A stretch of 64,000 nucleotides of DNA from Gemmatimonadota bacterium. Lineage in GTDB: Bacteria; Gemmatimonadota; Gemmatimonadetes; Gemmatimonadales; GWC2-71-9. Below the pieces are notes generated by a model, which worked only from the letters and a program-made list of their open reading frames with translations, made no database searches and was not told the origin of the DNA. Made by a program: the position numbers and the translations under genes. Within the stretch, counting starts at the first letter, position 1. Each line of letters starts with the position of its first letter. The stretch covers positions 1 through 64,000 of the forward strand of contig QHUT01000062.1 of the NCBI GenBank assembly GCA_003222055.1, given 5' to 3'. This document shows positions 50,590 to 58,536 of this stretch, one piece after another.

Positions 50590-52386
50590 CGCCGGTGCGG
50601 GCGGCGCGGCGCCGCGCGCGGGTGGGCACGCGCCGGTTCGGCGAACAGCGTGACCGTGGACCCTACCGAGGCGCTGTCGCCGGCTGCCGGCCAGGTGTGC
50701 TCGGCCGCGCCCCAGCCCTTGAGTGTGACCCGGAAGCCGCGGCGATGCAGCGTACGTACGGCCTCCCGCATGCCCAGCCCCGTCACATCGGGGACGGCGC
50801 CGCGCGGCCCGGGCGCGGCGCTGTCGGGTTGATACGGCCAGGGGACCACGTAGGGCACGATGCCGCCGTCGTCTTCCAGCGGTGCCGCCGCGGCGCGCGG
50901 CGCCGCGATCGAGAGCCGCGTGCGGTCGAGCGCCACGGTGCGGGCCGCGAGCGCCTGCTCGAGCATCGAGCGTGTGACCGGCGCCGCCGTCTGGGCGGCG
51001 AAGTAGCTCCCCTTGTGCGGGTGGTCGATCTTGACGACGAGCACGAGCTGCGGCTTGTCGGCGGGGAACAGCGCCGCGAACGACGCCGTGTAGTCGCCGG
51101 GCGCGTAGCGGCCGTTCACCACCCGGCGCGCCGTGCCGGTCTTGGCGGCCACGGGAAAGGTCGCGAGCGCGCCTTCCGTGCCGGTGCCGCTCTCCACCAC
51201 GCCGCGTAGCAACTCGCGCAGCGTCGCCGCCACCGCGGGCGACACCGCCCGCCGCACGGGCTCGGGCTGGTGGCGGTACAACACGCCGCCCGCGGTCCGC
51301 ACCTCGCGGATGAGCGTCGGGGCGAGCAGCACCCCGTCGTCGGCGAGCGCGCCGTACGCCGCGGCCACCTGGATCGGCGTGACCGACAGCTCGTAGCCCA
51401 TCGCGAGGCTCGCCGCGCTGGGCCGGGTCCACTCGGATGGCACGCGCAGGCGCCCCGGGGCCTCGGCTGGAAACTCGATCCCCGTGTTCGTCCCAAAGCC
51501 GAAGGCGCGGAGCGTGAGGTACTGCTCCGCGGGCGCGAGTCGCGTCACGAACTTCGCCATCGCGATGTTGCTCGAGACGCGGATCGCGTCGGCGAGCGTC
51601 AGGGTGGGCTGCGGATCCTCGTCGGTGATCGGCCGAGGGCGACCGGGCATGCGCCAACGGCCCCCCTCGCCCGAGACGCGATCGGTGGGGGCCACCCGAC
51701 CGCCGCACCGCGTCGTCCAGCGCCCGCTGCCCGATCTCTTGGAGGTCCGCGTCGAGCGTGAGCACGACGTCGAGCCCAGGCACCGGCGCCGCGATCACCC
51801 GCGCCGGCGACTCGTATTCACGGCCCTCGCGGTCCTTCAGGACCACCGCCGCTCCCGCCCGGCCGGCGAGCAGCGTGTCGAGCGTCTTCTCGAGCCCCGA
51901 CGCGCCGTGCCCGTCGTCGCCCAGCCGCCCGATGGTGGCGTGGGCGAGGGCGGGGGCGGGATAGAACCGGTTGAGCACCGCTTCGAGGTGCACGCCGCGG
52001 ATGCTCCGCAGCGACTGCACCTCGAGCCCGCTGTACGGCCCCGCGAAGTACGCGTAGCGCTTGCGCAGCGCCTGCTGCCACGCGCGCGCCGTGAGGCCGA
52101 GCCGGCGCGCGATGAGCGCGCCGTCGGCGGCGGGATCGCGCAGCTCATTCGGCGCGATGCCGACGTGATAGGTCTCCTGGCTGAGGCCGAGCGGCGTGCC
52201 GTGGCGATCGAGCAGCGCGCCACGCCGCGCCGCCAGGACGATGCGCTCGGTGCGCTTCGCCTGCGCCTCCTCCGCCCAGCGACGACCCTGCCCGATCTGC
52301 ACCTGGGCGGCGCGTCCGGCCAGGAGTGCCAGCCCGACAAAGATGCCGACTTCCACCACTTGGAGCCGTACGGCGGGCTTCGCCAC
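50586..52386 (-). pseudogene. ftsI: ftsI (PBP3-type transpeptidase), frameshifted and lacking the SxxK segment
   Basis: Starts at GTG 52386 (VAKPAVRLQVVEVGIFVGLA, one membrane anchor) and reads in one frame through the PBP dimer domain to TLDADLQEIGQRALDDAVRR. Near 51690-51696 the sequence jumps frame and context, straight to VAPTDRVSGEGGRWRMPG. From there the transpeptidase domain continues with the SxN motif IRVSSNIAMAK and the KTG motif VAAKTGTARR, and ends with one PASTA domain (VPDVTGLGMREAVRTL). The stretch of about 50-60 residues that in FtsI proteins holds the catalytic Ser-x-x-Lys (GSTxKP type) is missing, and the frame is shifted. As given it cannot make an active enzyme. An assembly error or a strain-specific deletion are both possible. 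Confidence 0.85.
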
Positions 52387-52670
52387 TAGTGCGACCCACC
52401 CGGTGCGGGAAGGAGAATGATCTCGCTGTCGCTCGGGAGATGGAGTCCCAGGCGCTGCTGGGCGCGCGGCACCAGCACGCTGCGGCCCTGCGCGGCGCGG
52501 ATGCGGCGCTCCAGGTCGGCGCGGTGCGCCTCGAGGTTGGCGCGCCGGGCGCGCAGCTCGGCGAGCTCGCGCGCGGCGCGGATGGCGGCCGTTTGTCGCG
52601 CGTACACGACCCAGGTGGTCGCGAGAAACGCCACGAGCCACGCGGCCACCCAATGACGGCCCTTAGCCAT
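52386..52670 (-). CDS. ftsL: FtsL-like division protein
   Basis: 94 residues: short basic tail, one helix (WVAAWLVAFLATTWVVYA) and a coiled coil (AIRAARELAELRARRANLEAHRADLERRI), ending LHLPSDSEIILLP. This is the size, topology and position of FtsL, between rsmH and ftsI. ATG 52670 overlaps the rsmH stop by 8 nt; the stop TAG shares a base with the ftsI GTG. Confidence 0.82.
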   Translation of the reverse strand: MAKGRHWVAAWLVAFLATTWVVYARQTAAIRAARELAELRARRANLEAHRADLERRIRAAQGRSVLVPRAQQRLGLHLPSDSEIILLPAPGGSH

Positions 52671-53574
52671 CGTCGGCCACCTCGAACGCCCGCAGCCGCG
52701 CCGAGCGGGCGCGGGGATTGTCGGCCAGCTCCGCTGTCGCGGGAGCGATCGGCTTGCGCGTGAGCACACGACCCAGCGGGCGCCCGCGGCAGGTGCACAC
52801 GGGCTGGCGCGGCGGGCAGACGCACGCCTTGCTCCAGTCGCGAAACGCGTGCTTGACGATGCGGTCCTCGCCCGAGTGATAGGTGATCACAGCCAGCCGG
52901 CCGGCGGCGACGAGCGCGGCCCGCAGCGCGGGCAGCGCCAGGTCGAGCTGCTCGAGCTCCTGGTTCACCACGATGCGCAGCGCCTGGAACAGGCGCGCGA
53001 AGTCGGAGGGCCCCGAGCGGGGACCGAGCGCTTCGCGAATCGCTCCGACGAGATCGTCGCTGGTCGCGAACGGCGCGGTGGCGCGCCGCTTCACGACCAC
53101 GCGGCCGAGGCGCCGCGCGTGCCGCTCGTCCGCCAGACCCGCGAACGCGTCCGCCAGGCGCTGCGCCGGCCAGGTGTTGAGCACGTCCGCCGCCGTCACG
53201 CCCAGCCCAGCGGCCATCCGCATGTCGAGGCGTGCGCCCGGCCGAAAGGTAAACCCGCGCGCGTCGTCATCGAGCTGGTGGGACGACACGCCCAGGTCCA
53301 GCAGGATGCGGTCCGGCCGGAAGCTCTGGATGGTGCCGAGCACCTTGGCCGAGCCGAACGGGCCGGTGGAGTAGCGGATCCCGTCCTCGCCGAGTCGGGC
53401 GCGCGCCGTTGCGATCGCCTCGGGGTCGCGATCCACCGCCAGCACCTCGGCGCCGGCGGCGCGCAGCAGGGCCGCATGCCCACCCCCACCCACGGTGGCG
53501 TCGACGGCGCGATGGCTGCCGTCGGCCCAGGCACGCACGGCGTCCGCGAGGACGGGGACATGGTAGGTGGCCGT
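52663..53574 (-). CDS. rsmH: 16S rRNA (cytosine-1402-N4)-methyltransferase RsmH, start non-canonical
   Basis: Methylates C1402 of 16S rRNA. Motifs: YHVPVLADAVRAW at the N-terminus, VDATVGGGGHAALLRAAG, LLDLGVSSHQLDDDARGFTF, ITYHSGEDRIVKHAF and the C-terminal RKPIAPATAELADNPRARSARLR. No ATG, GTG or TTG occurs in frame between the tRNA-Asp gene and the YHVPV block. The nearest upstream one is inside the tRNA. An ACG at 53574 lies 4 nt after AAGGGAG and would give a normal-length protein (303 aa). First gene of the dcw cluster; no mraZ precedes it. Confidence 0.9.
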   Translation of the reverse strand, partial: TATYHVPVLADAVRAWADGSHRAVDATVGGGGHAALLRAAGAEVLAVDRDPEAIATARARLGEDGIRYSTGPFGSAKVLGTIQSFRPDRILLDLGVSSHQLDDDARGFTFRPGARLDMRMAAGLGVTAADVLNTWPAQRLADAFAGLADERHARRLGRVVVKRRATAPFATSDDLVGAIREALGPRSGPSDFARLFQALRIVVNQELEQLDLALPALRAALVAAGRLAVITYHSGEDRIVKHAFRDWSKACVCPPRQPVCTCRGRPLGRVLTRKPIAPATAELADNPRARSARLRAFEVADDG

Positions 53575-53586
53575 GGCTCTCCCTTC

Positions 53587-53624
53587 ACCGAAAACGAAAG
53601 CCCCGCCTGCCGTGGCAGACGGGG
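53587..53624 (-). terminator. Intrinsic terminator after tRNA-Asp, abutting rsmH
   Basis: Minus strand: CCCCGTCTGCC, loop ACG, GGCAGGCGGGG (53600-53624; one G-T pair), followed by CTTTCGTTTT. The T-run ends about 15 nt before the probable rsmH start, so any transcript from the tRNA promoter must pass this hairpin to reach the dcw genes. Confidence 0.75.
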
Positions 53625-53656
53625 CCGGTTGCGTCGTCCCGCGAGGCGGGTTCAGG

Positions 53657-53730
53657 CGGGGCTGACGGGGCTCGAACCCGCGACCTCCGGTGTGACAGAC
53701 CGGCACTCTAACCAGCTGAGCTACAGCCCC
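53657..53730 (-). tRNA. tRNA-Asp (GTC)
   Basis: 74 nt on the minus strand. Acceptor GGGGCTG pairs with CAGCCCC, D-loop AGCTCAGCTGGTTAGA, anticodon loop CTGTCAC in the stem CCGGT/ACCGG, TPsiC arm GGGTTCGAGCCC. Anticodon GTC reads Asp. The CCA end is not encoded. Confidence 0.95.
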
Positions 53731-53747
53731 CTGCGACGGAGGGTGGC

Positions 53748-53776
53748 AATATAGGCCCGCGCCGAAGTCAATTCAA
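53748..53776 (-). promoter_or_regulatory. Promoter of tRNA-Asp (TTGAAT-N17-TATATT)
   Basis: On the minus strand TTGAAT (53771-53776), 17 bp, TATATT (53748-53753), 17 nt before the tRNA 5' end. The -35 lies right after the stop codon of the TPR gene. Confidence 0.6.
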
Positions 53777-53780
53777 TGCC

Positions 53781-55586
53781 TCAGAAATTCTTGCACTTGA
53801 ATTGCTTCTTCACCTGGGGCATCACGCCTTCGAATTTTGCCACGTTCTGCAGCATCGTGTTCACGAAGGCGGGCGACACGCGCGCCCCGGCGATCAGCGC
53901 GTCCTTGGTGCGCGCAATCCGGTCGTTGATGGCCTTGGCTTCGTCGCACTTCTTCGACTTGACCATGGCCGAGTACGGGCCGGCGAGCGACGCGACGGAC
54001 GACACGCCGTACCAGAAGCTCGCCTGGACGCGGATCTGCTGGCGCGGGCCGACCGTGTCCGCCGGCGAGCGCGGCGTCGTGGCCTGCAGCAATTGATCGA
54101 GCCACGGGTACGCGCGGTCGTACGCACCGGCCTGCGCGATCTTGGAGCCCGCTCCGAGCATGATCACCATGGCATTGAGGCGCTGGGTGGAATCGGCGCT
54201 GCCGAGTGCGCGATTCAGATAGACGCGGGCCGAGTCGAGACGGTCCGCGAACGCATTGCGGTAGGCTCGCAGCGCGACCGTGTCGGACTTGGGTGGCGCG
54301 TGCGCCGTGTCGTACACCGCGCCGTCCACGATCGTCTTCGCGATCAGCAACGCGCTGCTCACGTCCGCCGGATCGAGGGCGAGCGCCTGCTTGTACGCCC
54401 ACAGGGAGGAGTCTTTCTGGCCCTTCATGTCGAACGCCGATCCGAGCACCTTCCAGAAGCCGGCGGACTTAGGGAAGTGGCGCACGGCGGCGTGGCTGAA
54501 GAAGAGCAACTGCTGCGTGTCGGCGACCTGCTGCGCCGCGCCGAGCGCCGGCTTGATCACGCTCGAGTCGCCCAGCTTGGCCGAGTCGTTCCTGGCCACG
54601 TCGACGAAGCCGTCCAGCACGCAGCGCCACAACTCCCCCTCGATGCAGATGCGGAGCCGGAACTCGGACGCTCGCTGATCGCCCGGGTTCTTCGCCAGCC
54701 AGTCGTCCAGGACGCCCTTCGCGCGGGCATACTGCTTCTGCTGCCGCAGCAGCTCCGCGATGCCCAGTCGCAGCTGCGCGTTCTGCGGCTCCCCCGCGAG
54801 CTCGTGGATCAGGGCGTCGATCGCCTTGAGCGTATCGCCCTTCTGCTGGTAGAGGTGGGCGATGTTGTCCCAGGCGGTCGCGTTCAGGGAGTCGCCCTTG
54901 GAGGCCCGCTGGTAGGCGGCGAGCTGGCTGTCGACGCCCATATGCTGCGCCTCGTACACCGTCGCGATGCAGATATGCGCAGCCGGGAGGTTCGGCTCGA
55001 TGGCCAGGGCCTTGCGGGCCGCGTCGAGCGCCCGCGCGAACTGGCTCTTGGAACGCTGCTCGTTGCACTCGCGCGCCTGCTCGCCGGCCCGGACGATCGT
55101 GTTGAGACGCTGCGCGATCAGCTCGCCCTCGGCCGCCGCGGTCCCGGGATTACCGCTCGACACCGAGAACAGAGCGGCGAGACCGGAGCTCCCGATGTCG
55201 CGCATGCGGATGGTCGCTGTGATGGTGTTGCCGCTGCGCTCGAGCGTGCCGGTCGAATAGGCGTTGACGTTGAGGAACCGGGCGAGCTGATTCGCCTGCG
55301 TCTCGTCGAGCAGCACGTTGCAGGCGTAATCCGACGCGGCGAGCGCCTCGCACAGCTTCGGCTTGGGAATGACCTGCACCTTGTAGCGCGCCATCCCGCC
55401 GAGCTTCTCGCGCCCGACATCCATCACGGCGATGCTGAGCCCCGAGTCGGCGGGCGTCTTCACCGTCAGGGGCAGGAGGAGAACCTTTACGGTCGGTTGC
55501 TGGGGAGCGATTTGTGCCCGGGCCGAAGTGACGATGCACACCAGGCCGGCCACGAGTCGCAGGATTCTCACGCGCGCAGTCCTCAC
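53781..55586 (-). CDS. Exported TPR-repeat protein (601 aa)
   Basis: Signal peptide (VRILRLVAGLVCIVTSARAQ), then a domain of about 130 residues with beta strands (KVLLLPLTVKTPADSGLSIAVM, as in periplasmic solute- or peptidoglycan-associated TolB-like N-domains) and a long series of TPR helices (ATAWDNIAHLYQQKGDTLKAI, AQLRLGIAELLRQQKQYARAKG). No catalytic motif. It probably scaffolds a periplasmic complex; the partner is unknown. It lies between tRNA-Val and tRNA-Asp. GTG 55586 or GTG 55571 could be the start. Confidence 0.78.
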   Translation of the reverse strand: MRTARVRILRLVAGLVCIVTSARAQIAPQQPTVKVLLLPLTVKTPADSGLSIAVMDVGREKLGGMARYKVQVIPKPKLCEALAASDYACNVLLDETQANQLARFLNVNAYSTGTLERSGNTITATIRMRDIGSSGLAALFSVSSGNPGTAAAEGELIAQRLNTIVRAGEQARECNEQRSKSQFARALDAARKALAIEPNLPAAHICIATVYEAQHMGVDSQLAAYQRASKGDSLNATAWDNIAHLYQQKGDTLKAIDALIHELAGEPQNAQLRLGIAELLRQQKQYARAKGVLDDWLAKNPGDQRASEFRLRICIEGELWRCVLDGFVDVARNDSAKLGDSSVIKPALGAAQQVADTQQLLFFSHAAVRHFPKSAGFWKVLGSAFDMKGQKDSSLWAYKQALALDPADVSSALLIAKTIVDGAVYDTAHAPPKSDTVALRAYRNAFADRLDSARVYLNRALGSADSTQRLNAMVIMLGAGSKIAQAGAYDRAYPWLDQLLQATTPRSPADTVGPRQQIRVQASFWYGVSSVASLAGPYSAMVKSKKCDEAKAINDRIARTKDALIAGARVSPAFVNTMLQNVAKFEGVMPQVKKQFKCKNF

Positions 55587-55606
55587 GTTGCGATCTGATA
55601 CACCAG

Positions 55607-55680
55607 TGGGCGAAGAGGGATTCGAACCCTCGACTTCCTGCGTGTAAGGCAGGCGCTCTGAACCGCTGAGCTATTCGCCC
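55607..55680 (-). tRNA. tRNA-Val (TAC)
   Basis: 74 nt on the minus strand. Acceptor GGGCGAA pairs with TTCGCCC, D-arm AGCTCAGCGGTTCAGA, anticodon loop CTTACAC in the stem CCTGC/GCAGG, TPsiC arm GGGTTCGAATCCC. Anticodon TAC reads Val. CCA not encoded. Confidence 0.95.
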
Positions 55681-55697
55681 CTCGTACCGCTTGAGTG

Positions 55698-55883
55698 TTA
55701 CAGGGCGAGTCCTACCGGGAAGAAAACGCAGTAGCCCAGAACCAGCAGGATCGGCGCGGCCGTCGTCGAGCCCTCGTGCAGCAGCCAGTAACCGGTTCCG
55801 AGCGCCGCGACGGCCGCTGCCAGGAACAGCCAGTTCTTGGGTCCGAAATGGAGGCGCGAGCGCGTCAGGCTCTGGTCGGGCAT
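55698..55883 (-). CDS. DUF3098-like small membrane protein (61 aa)
   Basis: Two helices with a short polar loop. FGPKNWLFLAAAVAALGTGYWLL and APILLVLGYCVFFPVGLAL match the two-helix plan and the FGxKNW start of DUF3098 proteins. Function unknown. ATG 55883 is 9 nt after a TAAACT -10 with a TTGACG -35 at 17 bp and no Shine-Dalgarno sequence, so its transcript may be leaderless. tRNA-Val follows 18 nt downstream and may share the transcript. Confidence 0.75.
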   Translation of the reverse strand: MPDQSLTRSRLHFGPKNWLFLAAAVAALGTGYWLLHEGSTTAAPILLVLGYCVFFPVGLAL

Positions 55884-55892
55884 AAGGGCAGG

Positions 55893-55921
55893 AGTTTACG
55901 CGCCAATTTCAACGTCGTCAA
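55893..55921 (-). promoter_or_regulatory. Promoter TTGACG-N17-TAAACT
   Basis: On the minus strand TTGACG (55916-55921), 17 bp, TAAACT (55893-55898), 9 nt before ATG 55883. Well-formed sigma-70-type site. Confidence 0.65.
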
Positions 55922-56835
55922 GCAGTTGGGCCATCGTCGTCGGGCAGCGCCCACCCCTCGTCCAAGAGCGCCCGGCGCGTCCGATCGCGCCGCCGCCGCA
56001 GCCGCACCAGCCACGCGAGCCCGAGCCCGAGGAGCGCCCAGAACAACCCCACCGCGCTCGCCCAGCCGAGCCATCCGTACCGCGCCGCCACGTCGCGTTG
56101 CCAGCGGAGCTCGAAGTCCCCCTCGGTCATGTGGTAGCTCCGGCGCAGTGCCGCATCGAACGTCGGGTCCGTGCCGAGGTGCTCGATCAATGGCCCGAGG
56201 CCCTGCGCGCCGCCCCAGCGGTCGAGCAGCAACACCGCCGTGGTGGCGAGCGCGTACGCGCTCGCGGCATCGGCCGCGTCGGAGCGGAGCGCGCGGTCCA
56301 GCCCGTCGAGGTCGAGCTGGACGCCGCGGGCCACCTGCCAGTTGAGCCGCAGCGCGTCGAGCCGGTCCCACTCGCCGGCAGCGACGGCCGCGTACCCTTC
56401 CTCGAACCAGAGCGGTAGCGGATGGCGCACCCGCCAGCGCAGCGCCAGATGGGCCAGCTCGTGGCGCAGGGCGCCGGTCAGGCGGTCGGGCGGACCGGCG
56501 GACAGGAGGACGACCGTCGCGCGCTCGGGGAACGCGGCGCCGTCGCTCCAGCTCGGCAGCCGGCCGCGCGTCACGGAATCGAACCGAGCGCGCGTGGGGG
56601 CGAGGATGAGACGGATGGGGCGGTCGGGAAGCGGACCCACACCGGGAAAGGGCGGCGAGCGGTCGGCGGCGTCCGCCAGTGCCGCGGCCAGCGCGCCCTG
56701 TGCCGGCCACGCGACCGCCGTGACTCGCCCGACCGTCAGCGCCGTCGGCTGCGGCCCTTGCGCGACGAGCCAGGCGTAGACTAGGAGCGCGGCGGCTCCT
56801 GACCCTGAAGCGCCAGGTCGAGCGTTTCCTGACAC
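55918..56835 (-). CDS. Membrane-anchored peptidase-MA-like protein
   Basis: 305 residues. N-terminal signal or anchor (AALLVYAWLVAQG), a gluzincin-like HELAHLALRWR motif with a downstream WFEEGYAAVAAGEWDRL Glu, as in the peptidase MA superfamily (DUF/M1-like single-domain forms), and a C-terminal helix (LGWASAVGLFWALLGLGLAWLV) with a basic tail. Probably a periplasmic zinc peptidase tethered to the inner membrane; substrate unknown. GTG 56835 overlaps the end of the TPR gene upstream. Confidence 0.78.
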   Translation of the reverse strand: MSGNARPGASGSGAAALLVYAWLVAQGPQPTALTVGRVTAVAWPAQGALAAALADAADRSPPFPGVGPLPDRPIRLILAPTRARFDSVTRGRLPSWSDGAAFPERATVVLLSAGPPDRLTGALRHELAHLALRWRVRHPLPLWFEEGYAAVAAGEWDRLDALRLNWQVARGVQLDLDGLDRALRSDAADAASAYALATTAVLLLDRWGGAQGLGPLIEHLGTDPTFDAALRRSYHMTEGDFELRWQRDVAARYGWLGWASAVGLFWALLGLGLAWLVRLRRRRDRTRRALLDEGWALPDDDGPTA

Positions 56836-57644
56836 TTCTTGCCCCAGGGGTTGAATTTGTTCGCCTTGAGCCCCGCTTCCCAGGTGCGCTTCGCCTCGGC
56901 CTGATCGCCGGCGAACCAGTACGCGCGCCCCAGCTCGTAATACGCCTCGATGAGATTGGGCCCGAGCTTGAGCGTCTTCTGGAAGAAGGTCTGCGCGTCC
57001 TCGTACATCTCGCGCTGCAGGTAGACGAGCCCGAGATAGAAGTGCGCGTACAGGGTCGCCTTCTTGTCGTTGTCGAGCCGGATCGCCTTGGACAGGTGCT
57101 CGATCGCTTCCCCGAAGATGCGCTTCTTCACGCAGATGTACCCGACGTTGATGCGGGCGAGCGAATTGGCGGGCTCTTTCATCAGCACCTTTTGGAACGT
57201 CGCGAGCGCGTCGTCGTAGTCCTCGTGCAGCATCTGCGCCCAGCCGAGCAACGACTCGGCCTGCGTCTCGCCGGGCGAGAGCTGCAGCGCCCGCTGGAGC
57301 GCCTGGATCGCCCCAGAAAAGTCGCCCAGGGAGATGAGGCTCCAGCCCTTTTCGATGAACGTCGAAGCGCCGATGTGGTCGGCGTGGACCGCGGGCCGGG
57401 CACCGGTGAACTCGGGCGCGGACGCTTCCGCGGTCGACGTGGCGACCTGCTTGAAGCGGTCGACGAGCTTGCGGATGTCCTCCTTGAGCGCCGACAAGTC
57501 ACCGATGAGCGCGTCGACCCGCTTGAAGTAGGCGATGATCTCGCGCTTCACGGCCTCGCGCTCGGCACCGTGCGTCAAGCCGTCGAGGCGACGCGCGATC
57601 TGCTCGTACTCGGCGCGGAGCGCGGGAAGCGGGGAATCGACCAT
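56781..57644 (-). CDS. TPR protein of the chemosensory cluster
   Basis: 287 residues: N-terminal coiled coil (LRAEYEQIARRLDGLTHGAER... ALKEDIRKLVDRFKQV), then four or more TPR units (AESLLGWAQMLHEDYDDALATFQKVL, ARINVGYICVKKRIFGEAIEHLSKAI, YAHFYLGLVYLQREMYEDAQTFF, AYYELGRAYWFAGDQAEAKRTW). Soluble. ATG 57644 overlaps the stop of cheW (ATGA), so it is in the same operon and probably scaffolds the signalling proteins. Confidence 0.82.
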   Translation of the reverse strand: MVDSPLPALRAEYEQIARRLDGLTHGAEREAVKREIIAYFKRVDALIGDLSALKEDIRKLVDRFKQVATSTAEASAPEFTGARPAVHADHIGASTFIEKGWSLISLGDFSGAIQALQRALQLSPGETQAESLLGWAQMLHEDYDDALATFQKVLMKEPANSLARINVGYICVKKRIFGEAIEHLSKAIRLDNDKKATLYAHFYLGLVYLQREMYEDAQTFFQKTLKLGPNLIEAYYELGRAYWFAGDQAEAKRTWEAGLKANKFNPWGKKCQETLDLALQGQEPPRS

Positions 57645-58120
57645 CAGACCTTCGCCTGCGGCTGCACCACCGCTTCCAGGGCAACCTTCTCCTGCGACGA
57701 AAGCAACCGGGCCGTATTGAGCACGATGATCGTACGGCCGTCCGTCACGACGAGGCCGGTGATGTACTCCGCCGCCAACCCCTTCACGATCCCGGGCGGG
57801 GCCGTGATCTGCTCGGCCGCGACCTGTCGCACCTCGGTCACGGCGTCCACCACGACACCGAGCTTTCCCCCTTCCCACTCCAGAATCACGCTGCGGGTTT
57901 CCTCGCGGTGCGGGGCCGGGACGCCGAGCCGCTTGCGCAGATCCACCAGGGGGATGGCGGCTCCCTGGTACTGGAGCACACCCTCCAGGAAGTCGGGGGC
58001 CTTGGGGAGCGGGGCGGGCGCCTCGTAGCGCAGGATTCGCTCCACCTGGAAGATGTTGAAGGCGAAGTCCTGCCCCGCCACCTTGAAGGTGACGAGCTGT
58101 ACGTCGTCGCCCTCGGTCAT
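57644..58120 (-). CDS. cheW: CheW chemotaxis coupling protein
   Basis: 158 residues, one CheW SH3-like domain: LVTFKVAGQDFAFNIFQVERIL, LEGVLQYQGAAIPLVDLRKRLG, RSVILEWEGGKLGVVVDAVTEV and ITGLVVTDGRTIIVLNTARLL. It should link chemoreceptors to a CheA kinase, which is not in the window. ATG overlaps the second cheW-like gene (ATGA). Confidence 0.92.
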   Translation of the reverse strand: MTEGDDVQLVTFKVAGQDFAFNIFQVERILRYEAPAPLPKAPDFLEGVLQYQGAAIPLVDLRKRLGVPAPHREETRSVILEWEGGKLGVVVDAVTEVRQVAAEQITAPPGIVKGLAAEYITGLVVTDGRTIIVLNTARLLSSQEKVALEAVVQPQAKV

Positions 58121-58536
58121 CCGATGCGGTCTCCCAACGCGTCCAGATCGAGAATCGGCACGAGCACGCCGCGGCGGCGCGCCACGCCCGACGCCCACGG
58201 CAGCGACTCGCCCCGCGGCACCGGCAGCGCGGCCTCGCGCACCACGTCGTCGGCGTCCTCCACCTCGAAGGCCACCTGGCGCACGCCTTCCCCCGCCCCG
58301 ATCTGCACCAGCACCGCCGTGCGCCCCCGCTCTGCCGGGGGCACCCGGTCGCTCATTAAGGCGCCGAGATGTACCACCGGCACCAGGCGTCCACGCACCG
58401 GGGTAAGGCCGCGCATCGCCGGCAGCGCGCGCGGCACGTCGAGCACCTCCGCCAGGTCGCCGACCTCGAGCACGCGGGCGAGCGGCAACCCGTAGGACCG
58501 GCCGTCGACGCGAACCAGGAGATAGCCCCGGCTCAC
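58117..58536 (-). CDS. CheW-like protein
   Basis: 139 residues, a divergent CheW domain ([54 protein letters not shown]). The GTG overlaps the cheB stop (GTGA). Two different CheW-type adaptors side by side suggest two binding partners or a shared array. Confidence 0.88.
   Translation of the reverse strand: MSRGYLLVRVDGRSYGLPLARVLEVGDLAEVLDVPRALPAMRGLTPVRGRLVPVVHLGALMSDRVPPAERGRTAVLVQIGAGEGVRQVAFEVEDADDVVREAALPVPRGESLPWASGVARRRGVLVPILDLDALGDRIG

Noticed and set aside
53563-53706. rsmH starting at the GTG inside tRNA-Asp (53706)
   Set aside because: This would translate the tRNA and the terminator; the extra 44 residues are not like RsmH proteins.
57862-57885. Heptamer-like GGGAAGG-GGGAAAG inside cheW
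   Set aside because: Only two units, and the encoded EWEGGKLGVVVD is a normal CheW segment, so it is probably chance.
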